Of a stretch of DNA of 64,000 nt, positions 48,143 to 59,207 are shown piece by piece; position 1 is the first letter of the stretch, and each line of letters begins with the position of its first letter. The notes beneath the pieces were generated by a model. That model was given only the letters and a program-made list of their open reading frames with translations, was not told the origin of the DNA and did not search any database. The translations under genes and the position numbers were made by a program. The stretch spans positions 996,166 through 1,060,165 of the forward strand of contig SCFE01000066.1 of NCBI GenBank assembly GCA_004352715.1, given 5' to 3'. Origin of the DNA: Hofstenia miamia. Taxonomy: Eukaryota; Xenacoelomorpha; Acoela.

Positions 48143-48465
48143 NATCATTTACATACAACTAAAATTGTAATGGACCCAGTACTGATCCTTGTGGTACTCC
48201 ATTTTTTATTTGTAATGAATTTGAAATTTTTCTTTGAGTTTCACATACTGATATCTATTACTTAAATAAGTATTTAATAATTCTATTAATGAATCACTAA
48301 AATTATAAATCTGCTTAACTTTTCCAATAAAATAGAAACGGTTTATTGAATTAAATGCCTTTGAAATATCTAATGATGCTATATGTTTTTTTTCATTCCT
48401 ATCTAATTTTGATCTCCAGTCTTCAACAGCATGAAGTAAGGCATCATTTGTATAGGTATATTTCT

Positions 48466-49382
48466 GAAATCCAAACTGAGGTTTTGATATTAATTCATTT
48501 TGTTCCACATATAGGTTAATTTTGTTGAATAATATATTTTTCAAATATTTTATTAATTACTGTTAATACTGAAATTGGTCGGTAATTTTATGCAAGCTCT
48601 TTTCTTCCTTTCCCACATATTGGTGTAACTTTAGCAATTAGGAGTAATCAGGGTAAGTTGTTTCTGCCAAGCCTTGATTAAATAAGTCCCACAAAGGTCT
48701 CAATAAAATACATAACGCACCTTTCAACAACAACGGAGGAAGTTCACAATGACCTTTCGCTTTGTTCCAATTAATTTTCTTTGTTTCTTTGTAAATTCTA
48801 CTAATGTAATAAATCTTGGTTTATAGGGATCATCATGTTTTCTAATATTGCGATGCTTATGATAAAAATGTTTAGGTTGTCATTCATTCCTAGTTTCACA
48901 AATCTTTCATTTATAATATTACTAATTTCTTTGTCATTTGTAATACATTCAACATTATCATTTACTATATAAGAAATTTTATTTTTTTCTTTAAAATTTA
49001 AAAAATTCGAAATAAATAACCACTTTTGTTTAACAGATTTTTTTCATTAAAAGATTTTTGTAAAAAAGCTTGTAGATCAAAATTACACTTTGTTGAGGCT
49101 ATATTTCTTAATGTTTTATAATCATAATAGTTTGCCTTCGATCTGTTTGACAAAAAATTGCATATGCCATGTGCTTTTTCTAATGCATTCTTTCGTTTCT
49201 TTAGATATCCATATCTTCCACGTTTTGTTACTATTCTTTACGTTGTGTTTTTGAATCTTTGTAATAGAACAAAGCTTATGATAAATACTTGTTAAATTAT
49301 CAATTATAAACATCATTTTTTGATCCACTGTTGTGCTAAAGTAATAATCATTCCAATTTAAGTTGATCAAGTCCTTCAAAAA
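48466..49382. repeat. LINE-A segment, second version
   Basis: Counterpart of 47226-48142. Here the sequence below the repeat continues with the full RT core (48144-48465), and above it with the endonuclease-RT linker. The two versions may be two haplotypes of one insertion. Confidence 0.88.
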
Positions 49383-50186
49383 ATTTTTGTTGTTAAAGAA
49401 TTTCTTTGAATAAAATCTTTTAGTGGAATATATCAGTGAATCTGTTTGAGTCTTTATGTTATCCAATATTGCACATGTCAGTAAATGGTCTGGTATGAAA
49501 AAATCTGTAACAAAAACTTCATATGTCTTGAGATGTCAGTAATGATATAATCAATCAAATACGACTAAACAAAGTTGATATGCGTTTGCATATTTTTATT
49601 CAGAACTTCCATATTAAAGACATCAATTAATTCGTTAATTTTCCTTTTTTTCAATTTCATATAAATATTTTTAGTAATAATCATCCATAATAATAACTAA
49701 GTTTATTGTTTTATTTGCAATGCAAATTTCTTTGTATAAATTTTCTTCAAAAGCTAGAAATGATTGTTTTTTACTACAATAACTTAAATTGATCAAATAA
49801 CCGACTCCACATAAATTAAATTGAACCCATATGCTATCAAATTCAGAATCATTTCCAGAAATATCATCTCTGATTATTGGTTTGAATTTGCGTGGTATAT
49901 TAAGCAAAACACCACCACCTCTAGTTTTATGTGTTAAAACTTGTCTTCTATCTCTTCGAAAGATCAAAAAATTGTCATTTAAACTTTTTAAGTAGTCATT
50001 AGATTTTAACCAAGTTTCCAATGATTGTACTGTCATCAAAGTTCTGAATTAGATCATAAAATTTATCAACTTTATTCACAATGCTCGAGGAATTGGTATT
50101 TACTAATTTTAATTTATTCTCCTTAGTTACAATTTTTTCATTTACTTTCTTGCAATTAAGAGGACTAGCCTTTAAAATTTCTTAAT

Positions 50187-50438
50187 AATGCATATGATTG
50201 TTAATTAATCAAAAATATAAAACTTACCGTTTAACAATTTCCCAACAAAATTTTATCCCGCAATCGTAATAATAAGAGTCAAAGCAAATTTATTAAATAA
50301 ATAACAGTAAAAACAAACTACAAACTTCAAATACATGTATTTACAAAATAATAATAAAATATATATAGTATAAATGTGTGTGTGTGTGTCTATGCGTGTG
50401 GTGAGCTCAGGGTAAAAAATCAGTAAATGTCTTTAGCA
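50187..50438. repeat. 252-bp repeat before a 21-N gap
   Basis: Identical as far as I can see to 50460-50711, on the two sides of Ns at 50439-50459. It includes a (GT)n run and the last codons and 3' UTR of LINE-B. Confidence 0.9.
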
Positions 50439-50459
50439 NNNNNNNNNNNNNNNNNNNNN

Positions 50460-50711
50460 AATGCATATGATTGTTAATTAATCAAAAATATAAAACTTAC
50501 CGTTTAACAATTTCCCAACAAAATTTTATCCCGCAATCGTAATAATAAGAGTCAAAGCAAATTTATTAAATAAATAACAGTAAAAACAAACTACAAACTT
50601 CAAATACATGTATTTACAAAATAATAATAAAATATATATAGTATAAATGTGTGTGTGTGTGTCTATGCGTGTGGTGAGCTCAGGGTAAAAAATCAGTAAA
50701 TGTCTTTAGCA
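50460..50711. repeat. 252-bp repeat after the 21-N gap
   Basis: Second copy of 50187-50438, continuous with the LINE-B gene to its right. Probably the true location. Confidence 0.9.
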
Positions 50712-51565
50712 TGTTTGTGTTTCCGATTGTATTTTGTCGATGTAAAAGTACGATTTTTAATTTTTTTCTAAATTTTTTGTAATTTTTTTCTATTCTTATC
50801 TCATTTTCTAAATCATTCTAAATATTAGAGGCTGCTCGTGAAAACTTGGATAGGAAATACTTCTACAAATAAACTAATGTGATCGAGAATTTACTTTTAA
50901 GTAATTATCAAGGAAAGAAATTGATTGTCGGCCATATTTATACTTAAATAAAATTGAAGCTGCATGGAATTGTACTTGATATAGCGGGGATAATATATTA
51001 TACTTTCGTCTGTATTCACTAACATGGTCATGCTTATGTGCAAAATTTAATGTTTTTAATGCCCAATTAAAAGTTTTTGATAATAAATAGCGGCTTTTTG
51101 TATTAAAATTTATAAATAAAAATGAACAATAATGTGATAATAATGTGACATAATTGCGATAAACAAAAGACATGCAATAATTGAACGTGATAATCTGGTC
51201 CAACATTTCTGAGGTAGTATTAGTATCTAACGCCAGAAGCCATTTTTTGTAACTTTTTTAGGAGAAATTTATCAAATTTTAAATCTTTGTCAATATCAAC
51301 CAACTTTTGTTTAGAAGAATTTAAATTTTTAAAAAATTGACGTTGTTTTAAAGCTAAATTTTTCGCGCGTAAGTCCTTAATTAATTTCTTTGATCTTTCG
51401 TAATTAGTCCAATTTATTTCGGTCGGATTAGCTTTAGCTAGTTCAGAGTTTCTGCTTTATGTTTTCGGTATTCTTAAGTTAAATCGTCGTGATTTATTAA
51501 CTACTCGGCGGTTTTTAGGGCTTGTTGGATCTGTGCCGCGATTTAATTTAGCATGTGGGAACCAG
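50680..51565 (-). pseudogene. LINE-B: C-terminal part of a second LINE polyprotein
   Basis: On the minus strand, KFDKFLLKKLQKMASGVRY (near 51,230-51,290), then TLLSHYCSFLF, LLSKTFNWALKTLNFAHKHD and YNILSPLYQVQFHAASILFK, then SRAASNI*NDLENEI with a TAG in place of the usual tryptophan, and FRKKLKI near 50,755, ending with TGA at 50,680. The order matches the C-terminal region of LINE-A (KKMAYGTRSI, VLSHFLY, LEKIFKWGIN, LWNKL, FKKKLK), so it is a related but distinct element. A further frame with one stop extends up to 51,565 and includes ANPTEINWTNYERSKKLIKD, which I cannot place; an internal deletion may have joined it. Several frameshifts show it is dead. Confidence 0.7.
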
Positions 51566-51573
51566 AATTTAGA

Positions 51574-51574
<1 letters not shown>

Positions 51575-51634
<60 letters not shown>

Positions 51635-51930
51635 TAATATTAATAATAATAATTGCTTTAATTCCTATATCAAATACATGATAAAAGAAAATAAATTCAA
51701 AATATACAAAAAATAAGAAATTACAACAATGAATTAGGCAAGGTATTATAAGTGAGGAATTTTCTAGCTGCAGCTACAAAAGAATCACTCATTTTCTTTG
51801 TTCTACAGAATATTGTATTTGATGTCATACGTAGACAACCCTGATATGTAGTATCTTTGATGTGAATTGCATTAAAGAGCGGATGATGTTCATTTCGATA
51901 TACTTTATTCACTTGAACAAAATGCAATTG
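51575..51930 (-). pseudogene. LINE-C: 3' end with (ATT)n tail
   Basis: A 68-codon minus frame (51721-51927) contains HHPLFNAIHI and KMSDSFVAAARKFLTYNTLP, the C-terminal pattern of LINE proteins (SF..RA.R.WN.LP). After its end the minus strand runs into (ATT)n at 51575-51652, a typical microsatellite tail of non-LTR elements. The element therefore ends there, next to the 5' part of LINE-B, which suggests a nested or adjacent insertion. Confidence 0.65.
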
Positions 51931-53014
51931 GAAAACATTGCTTGAGTTTTAAAACCAAACTAAATTTAAAAGTAAATTGAAAAAAATATTCAGAAAGACT
52001 AATACTATTGAGATGAGGTCGCTCGACATTCAATCACGTTGTGAACATTCAAGATCCCATCTCATAGACTGCTATTTACAGTTACATGTATATTATTAAA
52101 ATAATTGCGCATAAGTTTACAATGACAATACTGCTCTATAAATGTAGGCATATTTCACAGACATGTGTCCTTTAAGTTTGATTAGAGTAGACAGGATATA
52201 AATGGTCATTTTACATGTTTGTCATTCACTGTTTCGGGGTCAAATCGAATCTGAAAAATCTATAAATCCTAAAAACCAGAAGTGAGTTTTAACATAGAAT
52301 GAGCAGCGTTAACAACTTTTAGTTTCCATTCATATAGATGATAAAATGAATAGGAAAAGATGAATAATTTTTGTTTTAATTATATGTAAATTTTACTAAA
52401 GTCAATTGGGAAACCTTAGTGAAATGAAAATTTCCATTATCACACTGCACTCACATGAATGAATACTCATTAAATTTTTGACCCGTGAATAATTTTCAAT
52501 GCGAATCTTAGGGTAAAAGAAATTAATACACATTTCTACATAATCAATTAACTTTAAAATATTGCTCTTTTATATTTTGTTGAACTTATGCATCGCACTC
52601 TTTAATGCATCCAAATTCTAACGCATGTCTCTGTATTGCATCATTTTTCACAAGTTTCAATAATGTTATATAACCATATATCTGACATATTAGAAAACCG
52701 TCAAAATTTAGTAATAATTGAATTTCTCTTTATCTCGAAGAATTCTATTTTTTGTGCTATAACTTTTCAACTACATTTTGTTTTTTACACAAATTTAATA
52801 GGTTTACAATGTGTAGGATTATTGATACATACGAAGAGTAGAAAAAACTAAAAAGTAAGTTTAAAATGAAGTAGAAATTCAAACTTCTATCTCTTTCTCA
52901 AATTGCTGTTTTTAAAATCTACGATAACAATTCCTTTGTCCTCAAATTGTGGATAAAATATAGTAAGCATGTATGTAATAATAACATTGAGTGCAAATTC
53001 GTGGTTACAATATT

Positions 53015-53018
<4 letters not shown>
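51931..53018. other. Intergenic, nothing recognised
   Basis: No supported gene or repeat. Confidence 0.4.
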
Positions 53019-53047
<29 letters not shown>

Positions 53048-53310
53048 CTAGGTTTGGAAACAAAATTTTAAAATATCTACAAGGCACTGAATACATAAAA
53101 ATCTATACTATGGCAGAGGGTACTGGTTGCATGTCCAAAAAATTTTTTTTGCAAGGACCTGAAGCTCATACATAAGAAATTAGGCCCCTAATCCAAATGC
53201 GCAATGTAAAATTATTCCATCAAAAAATGCGCTGGATACTATGGAAAATCGGAAAATGCGCGCGATGGATACAAATCTCACAGTATATATACCCCGTATA
53301 TGTATATACT
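53019..53310. repeat. (TA)n-anchored dispersed repeat, copy B
   Basis: A (TA)n run (53019-53047) followed by sequence matching 26591-26840 in the same orientation. It contains about 30 bases more than copy A near 53095-53145, including GGCAGAGGGTACTGGTTGC. Confidence 0.6.
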
Positions 53311-54989
53311 GATAAATTTTGATACTTGGGATTCAATTAAATAGTATAGTCGATTTTACCAAAAGTTGACAAATTTTTTTCTTTATAAGATAGTTTTTCT
53401 ATGCATCAATATAAGTTTCATAAATACTAGGATGTTGACGGAGTGTCGTCCACGTAAATTTATTTGAAAATTATTTTATCTTGATATTTTTTCATATATC
53501 ATACACAATTGACTTCACAATAGAAAGTTTGAATTACTACCCAAAACTTATCTTTTCAAATTTTTTGAATAAGGTCTTAATTGTTTGTGTCTAGTAATTC
53601 CGAAATCATAATAAATACTCTGCAAATTTATATACTAAAATTGATAAGAAATTTTTTGATAAATTTTATTTGAAGACCCATGGTTAACATAATTTAACTT
53701 GTTCAGAAGAAATATAAAATCACAATGAAAAAAATTGAAATTTATAATTACGCTAAACCTGTTCAATGCATAGTTAGCAATTATAACACACCATATATTA
53801 GTATGTTAGTAGCTAAATTGCGAAATGAATTTGAAATAGTAACCACTTGTCATAAACGGTTTGAATTACGTTCTTCAAAGAGTTTGTCCCCTGCAAACAA
53901 CTCCCTGTCAATAATTCGCAATCGTGTCTCATAACTAAAAATAAGTTTTCCTAACATGAGGTAACATCTATTTGCTTAAAACTAAAATTGCATTCTTGTT
54001 GTTTGGAAGTTGATCAAGTTTGTCTAGAAAATGCATCATTGAAGAACATGTTTTGAAAATTTATCGTAAAGTAAATTTTCTAGTCTGGCTTAGGACTTCA
54101 TAGTCTACAACAGTTTGAGACAAATTCATTAGCTTGACATATTTAGATGTTTTGATTGTTAAACTAAAAAATTTTTATACACTTTTTGTTTTTGAAAAGC
54201 TCTGACTCATTTTTGCCACTGATGTTGAATAACGGTTTGCTATGTATAAATTTTTCTATACAATCTCAACAGAATGTACTTATCTTCCAACAAAGGACTC
54301 TCACCTCAAGGTGTATATTTATTTTCGCGCCTAGGCGTCTCCCTCCATTGTCTTGCCATATTAATAGAGATTAATTTTAATTAATATTTATTATTTTCTA
54401 AACAATTCAATATATTTTTGTAATCAAAGTGAAGAATTAATTTGGAAGTGTGTTAATTTCTTATGACGTGGAATATCTAACACAATATAAATTGGAAATT
54501 TCTACTCAATGCCTTCATAATCAAAACTGTTTAACATCCCAAACATTTGTTTTTATTGATTTACTCGCAATAAACAAATATAGAAATTTTATGTACATAC
54601 AATTTTCAAGGTATATTTAACCTCAACTATGGATTAAATAATAAAACTTCTAAATAAATATGATGCATATTTCCTTTGATAAAATATATATCTAGACAGG
54701 AAAATACAAAGTTCATTATCAAACTTGTGGAATAATTCCGGCAACACATGAATTGATAAATATCCAACAGTTATAATAGTCAATGAGAAACCGATTTTAA
54801 TTTCATTCATTTCTTTTTGATGATATTGATTGATTTCTTTATTGGTTAATTCTAAAAAAATATAATCAATTAATGAATTATAATATTTCTTATATTTTTC
54901 AAAAAAGGTAGTTTGTTTATATATATATTACCAATTATCAGGAATTACAGAAACTCCATTGCTTAGTCTATATTTGACTTTTGTGATGA
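53311..54989. other. Intergenic, nothing recognised
   Basis: AT-rich; the frames at 53725 and 54186 have no known motif. Confidence 0.4.
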
Positions 54990-55520
54990 GGAGAAATGTT
55001 TACCTGGAAAGGCAAATCCAATGAGGAAGACACTGAAAAGGAGATACAACAAGTCATGATAACATCATCGGTGAGAGAAGCAAGTTTCAAAGAATCAAAA
55101 GAATCTTAACGACGTTTGCAATATTCCAATTTGTTCAAGGAATGCACATTAAGGACGAGAAATGGAAAGGGAGACATACCCATTTTTCCTACTGCAAGGA
55201 ACAAATGAAAAATCACTTGGTGAAGAAAGGGATACCAGCATCAGCGGTGAAAGAATAATTCAAAGTGGAGAGAGAAAAATAAAGAACAGCATTAAGTGAT
55301 ACAAAGTTATAGTTAGATCAAACATATTGAGGAGTATCCAGATAAGCAGATGGGGAAGTAGAATTGACAGAAAGGTGGAAGCGAACAAATGAGTGATCAT
55401 AGGGTGTCAAAGACGAAGAGTTCGGAGCTGGACGTGGGAAATAATAAAGTTGCTCAAAAGGAATAGTGAGCAAAGAGGTCTAAGCCAGAATTTTGTGCAG
55501 TCACTAAGAACAACATGTAT
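54990..55520. other. Purine-rich, GC-richer block, unassigned
   Basis: Base use differs clearly from the flanks: the plus strand is rich in A and G with many GAGA and GGAA words. Plus frames such as FTWKGKSNEEDTEKEIQQ and GRHTHFSYCKEQMKNHLVKK are interrupted by stops and not recognised. Probably a decayed coding element. Confidence 0.35.
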
Positions 55521-56483
55521 AATATTTACTTTAAAATTTCTTTGCAAAAATTTCACTTGTTAGCTAAGTTTAAGTCCTGATCAAGCCAATTGCGGCTTTA
55601 CAACTGTGTTCAAAAATGTCAAAAGCCCAAGATGTAAACGTTTTTACCATAATATAAAACATTTAGACTACTTATCACTTTGCAAACTTATTGTTTGTGT
55701 ATCCATTAAGTTTTGCAAAGCTATTCATGATTGCAATCAAGATGGCTCCTACCATAATCCTTATCGATTATCACACAGTTGATGATTCCGTTAATTAAGC
55801 AAAATACCAAAAGCAATACTTCTTATTCGTGACAGTAACTCAACCCAGAGTTTCATTTTTATCTATCAACTGCATGTATGTTTTATAATTTTATATTGTT
55901 TGTTTTGAAATTTTCATATTATTTCAAAATATTTGTATAATGATATGCATATGCATATACAGTTATCTACAATATTTTACTATATAATGAAATAATTACA
56001 AACTAAATTGATTTAAGCTAAATAATAATTAAAAAACCACAAATTACGTAAACTAAAAAATTTAAAACGAGATTATTTAGAACAGCTAAATATTATCTGC
56101 ATATAGTTATTTTTTTAAAAGTACACACTTTTGTATGAAATAATTAACTGAACACTGAAATTTTCATTTTAATTTTAAATAGGATGAAATCAGATAATTT
56201 TCATAACTTTTAACGAATTCCTGAGGCCATTGCGTTATATATACAACTGAATGTATATACAATCACATTATTGCAAAAAACATTAGAAGTTATTTTGCGC
56301 AAACGAGATTCGTTGATGGGGTCTTGTGTATTTTGGAAAATTTAATTTATATTTAGTTACATTTGCATCTTTATGATAACTAGAATCAAACATTTCTTAC
56401 GACAATCCAAGGATACATGAATATTTAATGTGGAAGCTTAAAATTTGGAAGGCAAAAAGAAGCCAATACATCAGAAATCAAAC
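55521..56483. other. Intergenic, nothing recognised
   Basis: No supported feature. Confidence 0.4.
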
Positions 56484-56719
56484 ATTTATCAACATACTCA
56501 AATCATGCGCTACTAGAATATTATCTGCATAATGAAATTTGGGAATTTATGTTTCTATCCGGGTAAAAATTTGTAAATACGAATTATCGAGCATAAGTCG
56601 ATATTAAGAATTGAAATATTNCATTTATCAACATACTCAAATCATGCGCTACTAGAATATTAAAAAAATTTGTAAATACGAATTATCAAGCATAAGTCGA
56701 TATTAAGAATTGAAATATT
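56484..56719. repeat. Short direct duplication at a single-N join
   Basis: The bases at 56484-56620 recur at 56622-56719, separated by one N at 56621. The second copy lacks about 40 bases (TCTGCATAATG... to ...CCGGGT). This looks like two haplotypes placed in series. Confidence 0.85.
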
Positions 56720-57339
56720 TTGATATTAGTACACACGTGTGAGTGAACTACACTCATACATTGATGGATGGCATGATATTAAATTTTCTAAGAATTTGAA
56801 TTTCAATATAAATTTCAAAATTAAAATTGGAATGTTAGTTAGGCCAGTTTGCTTCTTAATTGGCAACAGAAATTTGTCCTTCAAAGTCATATGTAAATGG
56901 CTGCAGACTTTCATACCTGAAAAATAGCACCCGCTTAAAACTAGGCATGTGTCAGAAATGATTTCGTTAGTTGTTAATGGGGAATAAATAACCAAGAGGG
57001 TAATGCAAATTTAGATGTCATTAGGTGGTTGTTAATTGAAATTCTTAGGATCTCAAGAACCTAATCGTAGGGGGAGTAAATTGCTATTTTTCTCAAGTGT
57101 TCAATAAGAAAATATCAGAAAATCGCTTTGTTCACTAACATCCCCTCCAAAGACGCTCCTGAAAAAAATTTAAATTTTTCTATTACATTTAATAATTAAA
57201 AATTTTAAAAAATGAGTAACATAATTTTTAATATTTAGAATAATATGAAATGTTCTCCCTCGCTTTTCTCTGGCTAAAATTCAGAAATGTTTTCTTATGT
57301 CTACCAACCTATGATATGGTTTCTATCTCTAATGTGAGA
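56720..57339. other. Intergenic, nothing recognised
   Basis: Two opposite frames at 56726-56995 overlap and have no known motif. Confidence 0.4.
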
Positions 57340-57400
57340 CATCACTAGTGGTAAGTTGCCTGCCTCGTGATTCATGGATTCCATTCCTTCTGAGTAGCAC
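57340..57400 (+). repeat. tRNA-derived SINE head, candidate
   Basis: AGTGGTAAGTTGCCTGCCTC at 57347 resembles the A-box part of tRNA-derived SINEs and GGATTCCATTCC at 57377 resembles a degenerate B box, at a suitable distance. No full cloverleaf fits and no SINE tail was identified, so it is not called a functional tRNA. Confidence 0.35.
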
Positions 57401-58130
57401 TGAATTGGAAATATGAAATGTGATATAGTAAATCGACCCAGTTCACTTTTTAGCTTTTGTCATACGTATTTCATTTTAACAAAATCTAATCAATGCTTGA
57501 CAGGAACCTTGAATTAGGTCACAGAAAGGATTCCAACATTTCTAAAAATAGTGACTTAATTTTCCACTTTTACGCTTACTATATTTCTTAAGGATAATAC
57601 AGGAAATCATCTTACTGCTTGATTTAGGTGCGGATTTAAGATATTTAAACAGGGGCACTTTTAAATTTCTTTCCAAAAATAAACAAATAAATGGTAGTTT
57701 AAACAAAACACATATAGAAGAGAAAATTAAATTCGTGAAATGTAACACTCTAATTTCTCTTCATGTCAGTTAATGACATTGCTGATGATTTGAAATTTTA
57801 AAAGAAGGGTCGATAAGTTGTTATTTGTTAAACTAGCGTTTGTAAGCATGCATATACATGTATTTGATCTACTTTAGTAAAATAAAACGGAATATTAAAA
57901 TATGGCTCTCATTGCATTAACCAATATTTCATTTAAGAATAATTTTATGTAACTATAATTACTAAAGCAGTATTGATCAATTGATCTTTGTCACAGAATT
58001 AATACTTTTTGCAGACTTGCCAACAATGCATCTTTAATTAAGTCCAACCTTGCACTTTATAGGAGAAATTGAGCCTTCAAAAATATTTAAAAAAAAGGAT
58101 GGAATAAAGGTTTAATAGAATATTTTCGGC
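57401..58130. other. Intergenic, nothing recognised
   Basis: A 68-codon minus frame at 57542-57748 has no known motif. Confidence 0.4.
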
Positions 58131-58210
58131 ACAATGCACCTAGGGCCCCGCGAGTCGGAATATTTTTGCTTCGGGTCGAGTCGGGTTTTGAAACTCGAGT
58201 CTTGCAATGT
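58131..58210. repeat. Small GGGTC-rich island
   Basis: GGGCCCCGCGAGTCGG and TTCGGGTCGAGTCGGGTT stand out in AT-rich DNA and share vocabulary with 12160-12480 and 37120-37563. Probably a fragment of a related MITE. Confidence 0.4.
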
Positions 58211-58769
58211 CATATAAATGTAAATTCATCATTAAATAATCAAATGTTTTCCCAGTACGATAAGATATAACCTAGCAGTTAATTTGTAATTGGCTAAAAA
58301 ATTGTAATTAATAATTATTGTATATTATTGTATTGTAGCTATAGCATTAAGTAATCAATGCTGATGTTGTTAAATTAAGGTAAGGAATATTTGTCAAATA
58401 TCAATTGAATAAAGTATAACATTTATTTCCGACTTGAAATCGCAAACCTAGCTAGTTAAGTTTTTATCATAGCTTTTACGAAAGACTAGAAATGGAACTT
58501 ATTAAGTTAAAAAATTCAAAAAATCCAATCAGAAGAGAGAAGCTACCAACGTAATATCAGTCAATTTTAACATTTTGATTTTAGTAACAATCATTCGATA
58601 GAGAGAATAGCTCAACCCCAATGATCCTTAGAGAAATTTCAATGAGAGAATAATATTATTAATTTTAATTGAGCAAGCATTGAACAAATAGAGATAATCT
58701 CTAGCAGAAATAACTTACATATAAATCCGAAGAAATCAATTTCTACCAACATGGGCTAAAAGATGTGTC
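58211..58769. other. Intergenic, nothing recognised
   Basis: No supported feature. Confidence 0.4.
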
Positions 58770-59207
58770 GTTATTGAGCAAAATGGAAGTAGACTGTAGT
58801 ATGGTACCTACTTGTAGAATAGTTAAATACTTAGGAGTAGAAATTGATGAGAACTTAATATAGAAGGAACATGTCACGTCATTAACATGCAAAATTTATG
58901 ATATTATTCGTATTTTATTCTGTTTTGTTTGTTGTTTTGGACGCTAACACTAAGAAATGGATTTTTCATACATATATTTTTGTCATTATCTCTATGCGGC
59001 TGAAGTTTTGGTTCCACGATTGACTTTGAAATTAAAGAAGAAGCTAAGGAGACCGATCAGATTATTTTCCAAGTTAGCTACAGCAGAAAAAGTCTACCTC
59101 ATCGAAATACAGCATATAAGAATCAGTTCATCAAAAACTTTAAAAGAATTCAAACTGATCTCTCTCATCCTCTATATTACGACATTAACAGTTTTCATAG
59201 TAATATA
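58770..59207 (+). pseudogene. LINE-D: reverse transcriptase C-terminal fragment
   Basis: The plus strand encodes CRIVKYLGVEIDENL near 58811, a stop in place of the usual tryptophan, then KEHVTSLTCKIYDIIRILF. This is the YLGV-ID--L-W--HV----KI motif found after the RT core in LINE proteins. The frame at 58957-59208 continues with YLYAAEVLVPRLTLKLKKKL and RRPIRLFSKLATAEK, which matches the next segment (Y-AEVW, L-KLQ-RAIRLISK). Stops and a frameshift show decay. It lies on the opposite strand to LINE-A to C and is a different insertion. Confidence 0.75.

Larger units (their letters stand above)
46306..50170 (-). pseudogene. LINE-A: APE-type non-LTR retrotransposon (CR1/Jockey-like), broken and partly duplicated
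   Basis: Read on the minus strand the parts of one LINE polyprotein occur in order. The endonuclease start is near 50,100 (NTNSSSIVNKVDKF), followed by SLETWL near 50,020 and GGGVLL near 49,915; the two are in different frames. The reverse transcriptase follows: NYRPISVLTVINKIFEK near 48,560, QFGFQKYTYTNDALLHAVED, DISKAFNSINRF near 48,360 and GVPQGSVLGP near 48,190, with a TAG just after. Next come LLKLNIEKTIFMV near 47,150 and YLGVVIYNKLNFEDE near 47,040. The C-terminus reads SISLWNKLDY and FKKKLKN, ending with TAA at 46,306. The RT catalytic FADD box is missing because the sequence breaks there (N at 48143) and a second version has an internal deletion. Several frameshifts make this a dead copy. 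Confidence 0.85.
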
